Shown here in pieces: positions 35,117 to 42,943 of a DNA stretch of 64,000 bases. Location of the stretch: contig CAIYJU010000191.1 of assembly GCA_903926565.1 (NCBI GenBank), forward strand, positions 28,588-92,587, given 5' to 3'. The position numbers were made by a program, and so were the translations under genes. The notes beneath the pieces are model-generated. The model worked only from the letters and a program-made list of their open reading frames with translations, was not told where the DNA came from and did no database searches. Numbering within the stretch: position 1 is the first letter of the stretch; the number at the start of each line of letters is the position of its first letter. Source of the stretch: an uncultured Bacteroidales bacterium. GTDB lineage: Bacteria; Bacteroidota; Bacteroidia; Bacteroidales; FEN-979.

Positions 35117-36380
35117 TTTATCCGCTATACTTATTGTTTTCTTTCTGCTTTGTATATTCCGTCCTGCCATGGGAGCTTACATTCTTTTGCCCATGGACGA
35201 ATCACAGAAAAACCATCTCAAAGCTTATGGAATTGCCTACTGGGTGCTTAAGAAAGATGTTGAGGTAAGCTGGCTGTTAAACTACCGGGGAGGCAGTTTC
35301 ATGTTTCAATATGCCAAACCCATTGAAGAGGAGTGCACCATCCGCGGAGTCTCCTGCCAGATCATTGCGGATGCGCAAGCTGCAGCCATACTCGAGGAGA
35401 TATCCGATCCACAGGTTAATATGGAGAACATCAAACTTCACAAACCTCCAAAGATAGCCGTCTACTCTCCTAAAAATAAACTTCCGTGGGATGATGCGGT
35501 CACCCTTGTGTTGACATACGCTGAGATTCCTTATGATGTACTTTATGATGAAGAGATCACCTCGGGGCTGCTGCCAATGTACGACTGGCTTCACCTTCAT
35601 CATGAGGATTTCACAGGTCAGTATGGAAAATTCTGGGCCGCTTACAAGGGTTTCCCCTGGTACCAGGAAGATGTGAATTCGCAAGAGGAGAATGCAAAAA
35701 AACTGGGATTTTCCAAAGTTTCCCAGATGAAGCTGAGTGTTTCCAGGAAAATCCGTGATTTTGTCTCCGGCGGGGGCTATCTTTTCGCTATGTGCTCGGC
35801 ACCTGACAGTTATGACGTAGCTTTGTCTGCCGAAGGTATTGACATCTGTGATGTGATGTTCGATGAAGATCCGCCGGACCCCAATGCGCAGTCAAAACTA
35901 AATTTCGGGAATTGTTTTGCTTTTGAAAATTTCAGCCTGGTAACAAACCCGTATCAATATGAAATTTCATCGATTGATGTAACAGAGACAAGGCCAAAGA
36001 CCGTTACCAAGCTAAATGATTTTTTCACATTGTTCGATTTCTCCGCCAAATGGGATCCGATACCGAGCATGCTTTGCCAGGATCATGAAACCATCATTCA
36101 TGGGTTCATGGGGCAAACCACCGCATTCAACAAAAAATATGTCAAGTCGAATGTGATCCTGCTGGGTGAAACCAAATCGTTGAATGAGGCACGTTACATC
36201 CATGGTGATTTTGGAAAAGGGACCTGGACATTCCTTGGGGGGCATGACCCGGAAGACTACCAGCATCTTGTCGGAGACCCTCAGACAGACTTGAATCTGC
36301 ACCCAAATTCTCCCGGTTACAGGTTGATTCTGAACAATATCCTATTTCCTGCTGCTAAAAAACAAAAGCGTAAAACCTGA
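35100..36380 (+). CDS. Exported protein of the family often called 'asparagine synthetase B'
   Basis: A 426-residue exported protein with a signal peptide (LSAILIVFFLLCIFRPAMG) and a mature N-terminus AYILLPMDESQKNHLKAYG. Bacteroidota databases commonly call this family 'asparagine synthetase B', but the protein has no N-terminal Cys nucleophile after Met and no PP-loop (SGG.DS), so that name is unsupported. Visible features: SWLLNYRGGSF, CTIRGVSCQII, and a ThuA/glutamine-amidotransferase-like core with VLTYAEIPYDVLYDE, FVSGGGYLFAMCSAPD and GKGTWTFLGGHDPEDYQH, i.e. a flavodoxin-like domain with His residues near the end. The start is ambiguous (ATG 35085, 35100 or 35103, all inside dnaB); 35100 puts the signal peptide first. 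Function unknown. Confidence 0.75.
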   Translation: MMRPFNLSAILIVFFLLCIFRPAMGAYILLPMDESQKNHLKAYGIAYWVLKKDVEVSWLLNYRGGSFMFQYAKPIEEECTIRGVSCQIIADAQAAAILEEISDPQVNMENIKLHKPPKIAVYSPKNKLPWDDAVTLVLTYAEIPYDVLYDEEITSGLLPMYDWLHLHHEDFTGQYGKFWAAYKGFPWYQEDVNSQEENAKKLGFSKVSQMKLSVSRKIRDFVSGGGYLFAMCSAPDSYDVALSAEGIDICDVMFDEDPPDPNAQSKLNFGNCFAFENFSLVTNPYQYEISSIDVTETRPKTVTKLNDFFTLFDFSAKWDPIPSMLCQDHETIIHGFMGQTTAFNKKYVKSNVILLGETKSLNEARYIHGDFGKGTWTFLGGHDPEDYQHLVGDPQTDLNLHPNSPGYRLILNNILFPAAKKQKRKT

Positions 36381-36869
36381 TCAGGAGATCCGATCATACG
36401 TTTCATTGGAATAGGCAAAATCATTGACCTCATCCGGTTGAAATTCCTCCTTTGATACAAGGGTCCACTGAGAAAAATCGATTTCCGGGAAAAAGACATC
36501 TGCTTCGAATGATTTCCTGACAAATGTGAGGTACAACCGGTTGGCAAGGGGTAAGAACTGGCGATACACTGAGGCGCCTCCTATGATAAAATTCTCCTCC
36601 TCCGGGTTGCATTTTTCCATGGCTTCAGTGATCGAATAGGCCATTTCACAATCATCAATCACCTCACCCTGAATATCCGTAATCACGATATTCCTTCTAT
36701 TGGGAAGAGGCCGGCGGGGAAGAGATTCCCAGGTTCTCTTTCCCATGATCACCGGGTGACCGCTTGTGATAATTTTAAACCTTTTCAGATCAGCGGGGAT
36801 GTGCCACAACAGATCATTATTTTTTCCGATGGCCATATTTTCTGCAATGGCGACTATGATCGATATCAT
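36381..36869 (-). CDS. folA: Dihydrofolate reductase
   Basis: A 162-residue NADPH-dependent enzyme reducing dihydrofolate. Motifs: MISIIVAIAENMAIGKNNDL (N-terminal strand and M20-like loop), LLWHIPADLKRFK with catalytic Asp27, the GHPVIMGKRTWESLP NADPH loop, and NFIIGGASVYRQFL. The length is near E. coli FolA (159). It follows thyA on the same strand (81 bases after it), a common pair because ThyA generates dihydrofolate. A TAnnTTTG box lies in the gap, so folA may also be transcribed alone. The stop is adjacent to the stop of the convergent 'asnB-like' gene. Confidence 0.96.
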   Translation of the reverse strand: MISIIVAIAENMAIGKNNDLLWHIPADLKRFKIITSGHPVIMGKRTWESLPRRPLPNRRNIVITDIQGEVIDDCEMAYSITEAMEKCNPEEENFIIGGASVYRQFLPLANRLYLTFVRKSFEADVFFPEIDFSQWTLVSKEEFQPDEVNDFAYSNETYDRIS

Positions 36870-36874
36870 GGATG

Positions 36875-36898
36875 AAGTGTTAAGTGTTAAGTGTTAAG
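36875..36898 (-). repeat. Three tandem copies of a 7-base unit
   Basis: AAGTGTT occurs three times in a row, followed by AAG, directly upstream of folA. It is a simple slippage-type repeat lying between the folA -7 box and the ATG, so it would be part of the folA 5' leader. Confidence 0.8.
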
Positions 36899-36928
36899 CG
36901 CAATGTTCAACCTTCAAATTGAAATATG

Positions 36929-36936
36929 CAAAGTTA
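36929..36936 (-). promoter_or_regulatory. Possible -7 box of folA
   Basis: CAAAGTTA on the plus strand reads TAACTTTG on the minus strand, 59 bases before the folA ATG. Confidence 0.35.
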
Positions 36937-36950
36937 AATGCAACAGGTAA

Positions 36951-37745
36951 TTACACGGCGATATCACCTTTGATATGGGGGTGTGACTGGTAGTTAACCA
37001 ATTGAAAATCGTCGAATCGGAAATCATCAATATTTTTCACCCCGGGGTTAAGAATCAATTGTGGCTGTGGCAAGGGGTCGCGGGTCAGCTGAAGCCGGAC
37101 CTGGTCGAGATGGTTGACATATATGTGTGCATCGCCAAGCGTATGGATGAATTCTCCCGGTTTCAGTCCGGTTACCTGTGCCACCATCAGTGTAAGCAAG
37201 GCATAGGAAGCGATGTTGAAAGGAACTCCGAGGAATATATCACAGCTGCGCTGGTACATCTGGCATGAGAGTTCTCCATTTGCAACATAGAATTGAAAAA
37301 GCAGGTGACAGGGAGGCAAAGCCATTTTCTCAAGGTCGCCAACATTCCAGGCACTCACAATATGCCGCCGGGAGTCGGGGTTTTTCCGGATGGAATCAAC
37401 AACCTGTTTTATCTGATCAACATGGGAGCCATCAGGCTTTGGCCAGGATCGCCACTGATAGCCATAAACCGGCCCAAGGTTACCATCAGGATCAGCCCAT
37501 TCATTCCAGATCGATACATTATTGTCTTTGAGATACTTCACATTGGAAGAGCCCTGGAGAAACCAGAGCAGTTCATGAATGATGGACCGCAGGTGGAGTT
37601 TTTTCGTGGTGAGCATCGGAAAATCATTCCTCAGGTCGAACCGCATCTGGTATCCGAAAACGCTGATCGTACCGGTGCCTGTGCGGTCGGATTTTTCGAC
37701 GCCGTTTTCAAGGACATGGCTGAGGAGGGAGAGGTATTGCTTCAT
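36951..37745 (-). CDS. thyA: Thymidylate synthase
   Basis: A 264-residue enzyme, exactly the E. coli length, that methylates dUMP to dTMP using methylene-tetrahydrofolate. Motifs: [19 protein letters not shown] (phosphate-binding Arg), [20 protein letters not shown], catalytic Cys146 in [33 protein letters not shown] (the nucleotide-binding RSxD) and the C-terminal IKGDIAV, where Ala-Val is conserved. It lies between a nucleoside symporter gene (40 bases upstream) and folA, so the run looks like a thymidine/folate unit. The identification is secure. Confidence 0.97.
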   Translation of the reverse strand: MKQYLSLLSHVLENGVEKSDRTGTGTISVFGYQMRFDLRNDFPMLTTKKLHLRSIIHELLWFLQGSSNVKYLKDNNVSIWNEWADPDGNLGPVYGYQWRSWPKPDGSHVDQIKQVVDSIRKNPDSRRHIVSAWNVGDLEKMALPPCHLLFQFYVANGELSCQMYQRSCDIFLGVPFNIASYALLTLMVAQVTGLKPGEFIHTLGDAHIYVNHLDQVRLQLTRDPLPQPQLILNPGVKNIDDFRFDDFQLVNYQSHPHIKGDIAV

Positions 37746-37785
37746 CAGTAATTATGGTGCAGGAATTATAAATGCAGGTTATAAT

Positions 37786-39039
37786 TTAGTGAGATGCGGC
37801 TGATATTGCTTCGGGGTCGTGTTTATGTTTAAAGAGAATGGCAAACGCAACTGTAACAATCAACGCATAGATTGCAAAAGCCAGCCAGATTCCATGCCAG
37901 TCTTTCCCCTGGGCGTGTGTATAATATTTATCAATAACGAATCCGCTTATTTTGCTGCCTGAGTATGCGCCAAAACCGTTGGTCATCATCATGAAAAGAC
38001 CTTGGGCACTCGACCTGATTTTAGAATCGGTAGTGGTTTCAACAAATAAGGAACCAGAGATGTTGAAAAAATCGAAAGCCATACCGTACACGATACAAGA
38101 TAAAATTATCATCCATAAACCGCCGGCAGGATCTCCAAACGAGAACAATCCAAACCGAAGAACCCAGGCGATCATGCTGAAAAGCATAACCTTCTTAATT
38201 CCAAAGCGCCGAAGGAAGAAAGGTATTGTGAGAATAAACAAGGTCTCGGACATCTGGGAAATAGACATTATAATTGTAGAATACTTAACAACAAATGAAT
38301 CGGCGTATGCCGGAATATTCCGGAAATCATCCAGGAATGAATCGCCATACATATTGGTAAGTTGTAATGCGGCACCCAGAAACATGGCAAAAATAAAGAA
38401 TAACGCCATTTTATAATTCAAAAAAAGCTTGAATGCATTTAAGCCCAATTGTTCCATCAGGGAAGCGTCTTTAGCTATTGATTTCTGCGGCAGACATTTT
38501 GGAAGAGTAAAAGAATAGATGCCTAAAACAATGGCTGCAACCGCTCCAATGATGAACTGATTGGCATTGGCCTTACTGCCGGATAAATTGGTGCACCACA
38601 TGGCGACAATGAAGCCGATGGTTCCCCAAACCCGAATGGGAGGGTATGCCTTCACAACATCAAAATTATTGTTTTTTAAGATTGAATAGGAAATAGAATT
38701 CGAAAGCGATATGGTAGGCATATAAAAAATCATGGCCAATAATATCACATAGTACAGTGTATCCGGATCATTGACCTGCGGTACAAAGAACAATACACAT
38801 CCGTATAAAATGTGCAGCGCTCCATAGAGTTTTTCTGTATTTATCCATTTGTCGGCAATAATTCCGGTAAGCGCCGGCATAAAAATTGAAGCAATTGCAA
38901 GTGTTGAGAATATTGCTCCAAACTGGGCTCCTGTCCACCCTTTAGCATTAAAACAATAGGTTCCGATGGTTATGAGCCAGGCTCCCCATACAAAGAACTG
39001 GAAAAAATTCATCAGTATTAAACGAAGTTTTATTCCCAT
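37786..39039 (-). CDS. Nucleoside:H+ symporter (NupG-like MFS)
   Basis: A 417-residue, 12-helix permease of the nucleoside:H+ symporter branch of the major facilitator superfamily. Visible signs: the N-terminal LRLILMNFFQFFVWGAWLITIG, with the Trp-Gly-x-Trp segment of the family; IKNNNFDVVKAYPPIRVWGTIGFIVAMW, where PxIRVWGTIGFI is diagnostic (shown here from LK at about residue 113); and FMMMTNGFGAYSGSKISGFVID in helix 10. Such proteins import nucleosides. Being upstream of thyA and folA in one run suggests thymidine/nucleoside salvage, although the substrate is inferred. It follows the bifunctional nuclease gene after 41 bases. A Shine-Dalgarno is not visible. Confidence 0.88.
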   Translation of the reverse strand: MGIKLRLILMNFFQFFVWGAWLITIGTYCFNAKGWTGAQFGAIFSTLAIASIFMPALTGIIADKWINTEKLYGALHILYGCVLFFVPQVNDPDTLYYVILLAMIFYMPTISLSNSISYSILKNNNFDVVKAYPPIRVWGTIGFIVAMWCTNLSGSKANANQFIIGAVAAIVLGIYSFTLPKCLPQKSIAKDASLMEQLGLNAFKLFLNYKMALFFIFAMFLGAALQLTNMYGDSFLDDFRNIPAYADSFVVKYSTIIMSISQMSETLFILTIPFFLRRFGIKKVMLFSMIAWVLRFGLFSFGDPAGGLWMIILSCIVYGMAFDFFNISGSLFVETTTDSKIRSSAQGLFMMMTNGFGAYSGSKISGFVIDKYYTHAQGKDWHGIWLAFAIYALIVTVAFAILFKHKHDPEAISAASH

Positions 39040-39080
39040 CAGGATTTTATTTAATTGTTAATAAGTCAGGTTTTGTAAAT

Positions 39081-39668
39081 TTATTTTCGCTTGTTGATTT
39101 CATCCCGGATGTTGGAGGCCTTCTCATACTCTTCATTTTCGATGGCACTTTGCAGCATCTCTTTCAGTTCCAGCATTGTAGCCTCTGAAAACAAAACCGG
39201 TGCTTCAGGCATCTCTTCCGGCTCAGGATCATCATGTTGTTTGAGCAGTTCTGCCTCCTCTTCCATGAGAATGCCGGCAGCGGTCATGATACTTTCATAC
39301 GTATAAACGGGGCAGCTGAATCGCAGCGCCAGCGCTATTGCATCGGAAGTTCTCGAATCAACCTCCTGTATGTTAGTACCATCAGAACAGATTAATTTGG
39401 CATAGAAGACCCCTTCGCTGAATTTGCTGATGATGACTTCGGATATTTCAATATTGTAAACATCGGCGAATGCCTTAAAAAGATCGTGTGTTAAGGGTCG
39501 TGGCGTGCGTATTTTTTCAAGTTCAATGGCGATGGATTGGGCTTCGAATCCCCCGATAATAATTGGCAGGCGGCGGTTCCCGTTACGCTCACCCAAAATA
39601 AGTGCGTATGCTCCGCTTTGTGATTGACTATAGGACATTCCGATGATATCCAGCCTTATTTTTTCCAT
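39081..39668 (-). CDS. Bifunctional nuclease-family protein with a UVR motif
   Basis: A 195-residue protein with two parts. Residues about 1-135 are the DUF151/BFN domain: VRLDIIGMS-type start, LILGERNGNRRLPIIIGGFEAQSIA, RPLTHDLF, and DSRTSDAIALALRF are the family signatures. After a Glu-rich linker, the last 30 residues (LKEMLQSAIENEEYEKASNIRDEI) form a UvrB/UvrC-interaction (UVR) helix pair. The domain is named for a plant protein reported to have DNase and RNase activity; in bacteria the function is unclear. The first gene of a minus-strand run (then symporter, thyA, folA) and divergent from hppA. Confidence 0.88.
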   Translation of the reverse strand: MEKIRLDIIGMSYSQSQSGAYALILGERNGNRRLPIIIGGFEAQSIAIELEKIRTPRPLTHDLFKAFADVYNIEISEVIISKFSEGVFYAKLICSDGTNIQEVDSRTSDAIALALRFSCPVYTYESIMTAAGILMEEEAELLKQHDDPEPEEMPEAPVLFSEATMLELKEMLQSAIENEEYEKASNIRDEINKRK

Positions 39669-39694
39669 CGTACCCTATCAAAAATTATTAAATA

Positions 39695-39702
39695 CAAACC
39701 TA
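39695..39702 (-). promoter_or_regulatory. -7 box of the bifunctional nuclease gene
   Basis: CAAACCTA on the plus strand is TAGGTTTG on the minus strand, 26 bases before the ATG at 39668. A short palindrome (CGGGAATTTTCCCG, 39703-39716) touches its upstream edge. Confidence 0.45.
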
Positions 39703-39716
39703 CGGGAATTTTCCCG
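39703..39716. repeat. Short palindrome between divergent promoters
   Basis: CGGGAATTTTCCCG is a 14-base palindrome. It lies between the bfn and hppA -7 boxes, so it could be a small operator, or may be chance. Confidence 0.4.
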
Positions 39717-39764
39717 AACAGACAAAAGTTGTTCGAAAATTCTATGTTTTCTCAAAATTCTTTC

Positions 39765-39772
39765 TATTTTTG
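39765..39772 (+). promoter_or_regulatory. -7 box of hppA
   Basis: TATTTTTG fits TAnnTTTG and is 30 bases before the ATG at 39803. Confidence 0.45.
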
Positions 39773-39802
39773 TGAACAGTTCAACTAATTAAATAAGTAA
39801 AT

Positions 39803-42238
39803 ATGAAAAGAGCCATTACCTTTTTAACGGCTTTGCTATTGCCATTTCTGACAATGGCTGGCGAAGCAAACCTTGTAATTCCTGCAGAAATACGAAATCA
39901 ATCTATCCTTTACTGGGGTTTTCTGATCACACTGGCGGGATTTATGTTCGGGTTGTACCAATTTCTTAAAGTAAAAAAAATCGGTGCGCATAAATCCATG
40001 CTGGATGTTGCACAAGTGATTTTTGAAACCTCAAAAACCTATCTCATTCAGCAGGGGAAATTTTTAGTGATCCTTTTTATTTTTATCGGTTCTGCCGTGG
40101 CATTTTATTTCGGATGGCTCTCGGATGCCAGTTTTGGAATCGGTGGTGTTTTAATGATCCTGGGATGGACCATCATTGGTATCCTGGGTTCATACAGTGT
40201 TGCATGGTTTGGAATCAGGATGAATACCCTGGCCAATTCCAGGATGGCATTTGCTTCCCTGGAAAGGAAACCGATTAAGTTGCTCAATATCCCGCTGAAT
40301 GCAGGAATGAGTATCGGTGTTGTGCTCATTTCCCTGGAACTCATCATGATGCTGATCATCCTGATGTTTGTTCCCGGTGAATATGCCGGTGCCAGTTTTA
40401 TCGGATTTGCCATCGGTGAATCCCTGGGCGCTTCTGCGTTAAGAATTGCCGGAGGTATATTTACCAAAATTGCCGACATTGGTTCTGACCTGATGAAGGT
40501 GATCTTTAAAATTGGTGAAGATGACCCAAGAAATCCGGGTACCATTGCCGACTGTGTTGGCGATAATGCAGGCGACAGCGTTGGCCCGACGGCTGACGGA
40601 TTTGAAACTTACGGTGTAACAGGTGTTGCGTTGATTTCATTTATTGTACTTGCAGTAAATGATCCAATTATTCAGGTACAGTTACTGACCTGGATTTTTG
40701 TGATGAGGATTTTCATGATTATAACCTCTATTGTGGCATTCTGGATCAATGGTGCAATCACCAAGGCAAAATACGAGCATGCAGATGATCTTGATTTCGA
40801 AAAACCATTGACAGCCCTTGTATGGATAACATCTATTTTATCCATCATTGTTACATTTGCGATCAGCTACCTCACAATTAAAGATATTACGATCAATGGC
40901 CTTCCCAGTGACCTTTGGATAATTTTATCGGTCATCATCAGTGCAGGAACACTTGGCGCTGCCCTGATCCCTGAATTTACGAAACTCTTTACCAGTCCGA
41001 AATCAACGCATGTGAACGAAGTTGTGGTTGCATCACAGGAAGGCGGTGCTTCACTCAACATTCTTTCGGGGCTTGTTGCCGGAAACTTCAGCGCATTCTG
41101 GCAGGGAATGGTGTTTTTCCTGCTGATGTTTATCGCCTATTATGCGAGCACCTTTGGTTTGAGCGACTTTATGATCTATCCATCCATCTTTGCGTTCGGC
41201 CTTGTGGCCTTCGGTATGCTTGGCATGGGTCCGGTCACCATTGCGGTTGACAGTTATGGTCCGGTCACTGACAACGCACAATCCATTTATGAGCTTTCAC
41301 TGATTGAAGAGATCCCCGGCATTTCTGCTGAGATTGAACGTGATTTTGGTTTCAAGCCCGATTTCGCAAAATCAAAACATTACCTTGAAGCCAATGATGG
41401 TGCCGGAAACACCTTTAAAGCCACCGCAAAACCGGTGCTCATCGGCACTGCCGTTGTGGGTGCCACGACCATGATCTTCTCCCTCATCCTCGTTATCAAA
41501 AAATCCCTTGGCATCGAACCTGAACAAATCCTCAACCTGTTGAATCCCTATACAATTTTAGGATTCCTCCTTGGTGGAGCGGTGATCTACTGGTTCAGCG
41601 GTGCATCGATCCAGGCAGTAACAACCGGTGCAAGCCGGGCAGTTGCCTATATCAAGGACAATATCAACCTCGACCCGAATGCTCCGAAAAAAGCAGATAC
41701 CGCAAAATCGAAAGAGGTTGTACAGATTTGTACGGTTTATGCTCAAAAAGGAATGTTGAACATCTTCATCGCCATTTTCTCCTTTGCACTGGCCTTTGCA
41801 TTTCTCTCCTCTCCTACCGGATTGACCGAATCGATGACCGGCGCAGAAAAGCTGAACTACGCCTTACCTGTTTCACTTTTCGTAAGCTACCTGATTTCCA
41901 TTGCATTCTTCGGTTTGTACCAGGCAATTTTCATGGCCAATGCAGGCGGCGCGTGGGACAATGCAAAAAAGGTGATTGAAGTTGACATGAAAGAAAAAGG
42001 CACAGAACTCCATGCTGCATCAGTTGTTGGCGATACAGTGGGTGATCCTTTTAAAGACACTTCATCCGTTGCCATGAATCCTATTATTAAATTCACCACC
42101 CTGTTTGGGTTGCTGGCGATGGAAATAGCCCTGTCAGTCCACTTCAGGCCATTCGCCCATTATATCGGAATGGCGTTTTTTGCCGTTGCTTTATATTTTG
42201 TTTACCGTTCATTTTACAAAATGCGTATTAAAGATTAA
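39803..42238 (+). CDS. hppA: Membrane-bound proton/sodium-pumping pyrophosphatase (divergent type)
   Basis: An 811-residue integral membrane enzyme (about 16 helices) coupling PPi hydrolysis to ion pumping. The substrate-binding acidic motifs are present: DDPRNPGTIADCVGDNAGDS (residues 240-259), a middle VVASQEGGASLNILSGL, GNTFKATAKP (Lys539) and the C-terminal GGAWDNAKKVIE and GDTVGDPFKDTSSVAMNP. The segment after the first motif reads GPTADGFETYGVTG, unlike the usual Bacteroides Na+-pump sequence. Lys539 corresponds to the Ala/Lys position that decides K+ dependence, and Lys there means K+-independent. Together this resembles the divergent H+-PPase group known from Chlorobium limicola and Cellulomonas fimi. 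The pumped ion is inferred. A strong terminator follows. Confidence 0.92.
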   Translation: MKRAITFLTALLLPFLTMAGEANLVIPAEIRNQSILYWGFLITLAGFMFGLYQFLKVKKIGAHKSMLDVAQVIFETSKTYLIQQGKFLVILFIFIGSAVAFYFGWLSDASFGIGGVLMILGWTIIGILGSYSVAWFGIRMNTLANSRMAFASLERKPIKLLNIPLNAGMSIGVVLISLELIMMLIILMFVPGEYAGASFIGFAIGESLGASALRIAGGIFTKIADIGSDLMKVIFKIGEDDPRNPGTIADCVGDNAGDSVGPTADGFETYGVTGVALISFIVLAVNDPIIQVQLLTWIFVMRIFMIITSIVAFWINGAITKAKYEHADDLDFEKPLTALVWITSILSIIVTFAISYLTIKDITINGLPSDLWIILSVIISAGTLGAALIPEFTKLFTSPKSTHVNEVVVASQEGGASLNILSGLVAGNFSAFWQGMVFFLLMFIAYYASTFGLSDFMIYPSIFAFGLVAFGMLGMGPVTIAVDSYGPVTDNAQSIYELSLIEEIPGISAEIERDFGFKPDFAKSKHYLEANDGAGNTFKATAKPVLIGTAVVGATTMIFSLILVIKKSLGIEPEQILNLLNPYTILGFLLGGAVIYWFSGASIQAVTTGASRAVAYIKDNINLDPNAPKKADTAKSKEVVQICTVYAQKGMLNIFIAIFSFALAFAFLSSPTGLTESMTGAEKLNYALPVSLFVSYLISIAFFGLYQAIFMANAGGAWDNAKKVIEVDMKEKGTELHAASVVGDTVGDPFKDTSSVAMNPIIKFTTLFGLLAMEIALSVHFRPFAHYIGMAFFAVALYFVYRSFYKMRIKD

Positions 42239-42260
42239 CTTTCAACTACTTGCAAAGGAG

Positions 42261-42296
42261 AGGCTGCCGGAATATTTCCGGCAGCCTCTTTTTTTT
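42261..42296 (+). terminator. Intrinsic terminator after hppA
   Basis: AGGCTGCCGGAA (42261-42272) pairs perfectly with TTCCGGCAGCCT (42276-42287) around a three-base loop, followed by CTTTTTTTT. Confidence 0.9.
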
Positions 42297-42358
42297 CGAA
42301 TTATTAAGGCAACCTTTGGACATGGTTGTGTTATCTTTATGCAGAATATTGAATTCTT

Positions 42359-42943
42359 GTGGAGGAACACCTACTGAAAAAAGCGATAGTCAGGGATGCA
42401 GGCGCAATTGAAGCGTTGTACGACAGCTATGCGCCTTCTCTGCTGAGTGTCTGTTTCCGTTACTCCGGAAACAGGGATGATGCGGAAGACATTCTTCATG
42501 ACGGGTTCATTAAAATCATCCAGAAAATTCACACGTTTAAACTCCGTTCCGACGGAAGCCTGGAAGCCTGGATGAGAAGGATCATGGTCAACACGGCGCT
42601 GAACTTTTTACGCAGCCGCCAGAAGGAGAAAAATTTCATTGACATTGATCCGATACTGGATAAAATCGATCTTCACGACGAAGAGGAGGCAGATCCTGAG
42701 GCAATCTACCTGAGCATCGACAGGGAGCAGATCATGCAGTTGATCTGTGAACTGCCGGCCGGATACCGGACTGTTTTCAACCTTTTCGTTTTTGAACAAT
42801 ACGGGCACAGGGAGATTGCCGAAATGCTTGCATGCTCAGAAAACACATCCAAATCGCAGCTGTCAAAAGCCCGCGCTTTGTTAAGAAAAAAAATGGATCA
42901 GCTGGTCAACATTAAACCATTACCGACCTATGAAAAAGTATAA
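42359..42943 (+). CDS. ECF-type RNA polymerase sigma factor
   Basis: A 194-residue sigma-70 family regulator of the extracytoplasmic-function group. Region 2 covers about residues 25-90 (FRYSGNRDDAEDILHDGFIK, the -10 binding part) and region 4 about 125-180 (ELPAGYRTVFNLFVFEQYGHREIAEML then ENTSKSQLSKARALLRKK, the -35 binding helix-turn-helix). The two are joined by an acidic linker (DKIDLHDEEEADPEA). Start is GTG 42359; a more downstream start would cut region 2. Its last 14 bases overlap the next gene, which has an inner-membrane helix and is probably its membrane regulator. Target promoters are not known. Confidence 0.93.
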   Translation: MEEHLLKKAIVRDAGAIEALYDSYAPSLLSVCFRYSGNRDDAEDILHDGFIKIIQKIHTFKLRSDGSLEAWMRRIMVNTALNFLRSRQKEKNFIDIDPILDKIDLHDEEEADPEAIYLSIDREQIMQLICELPAGYRTVFNLFVFEQYGHREIAEMLACSENTSKSQLSKARALLRKKMDQLVNIKPLPTYEKV

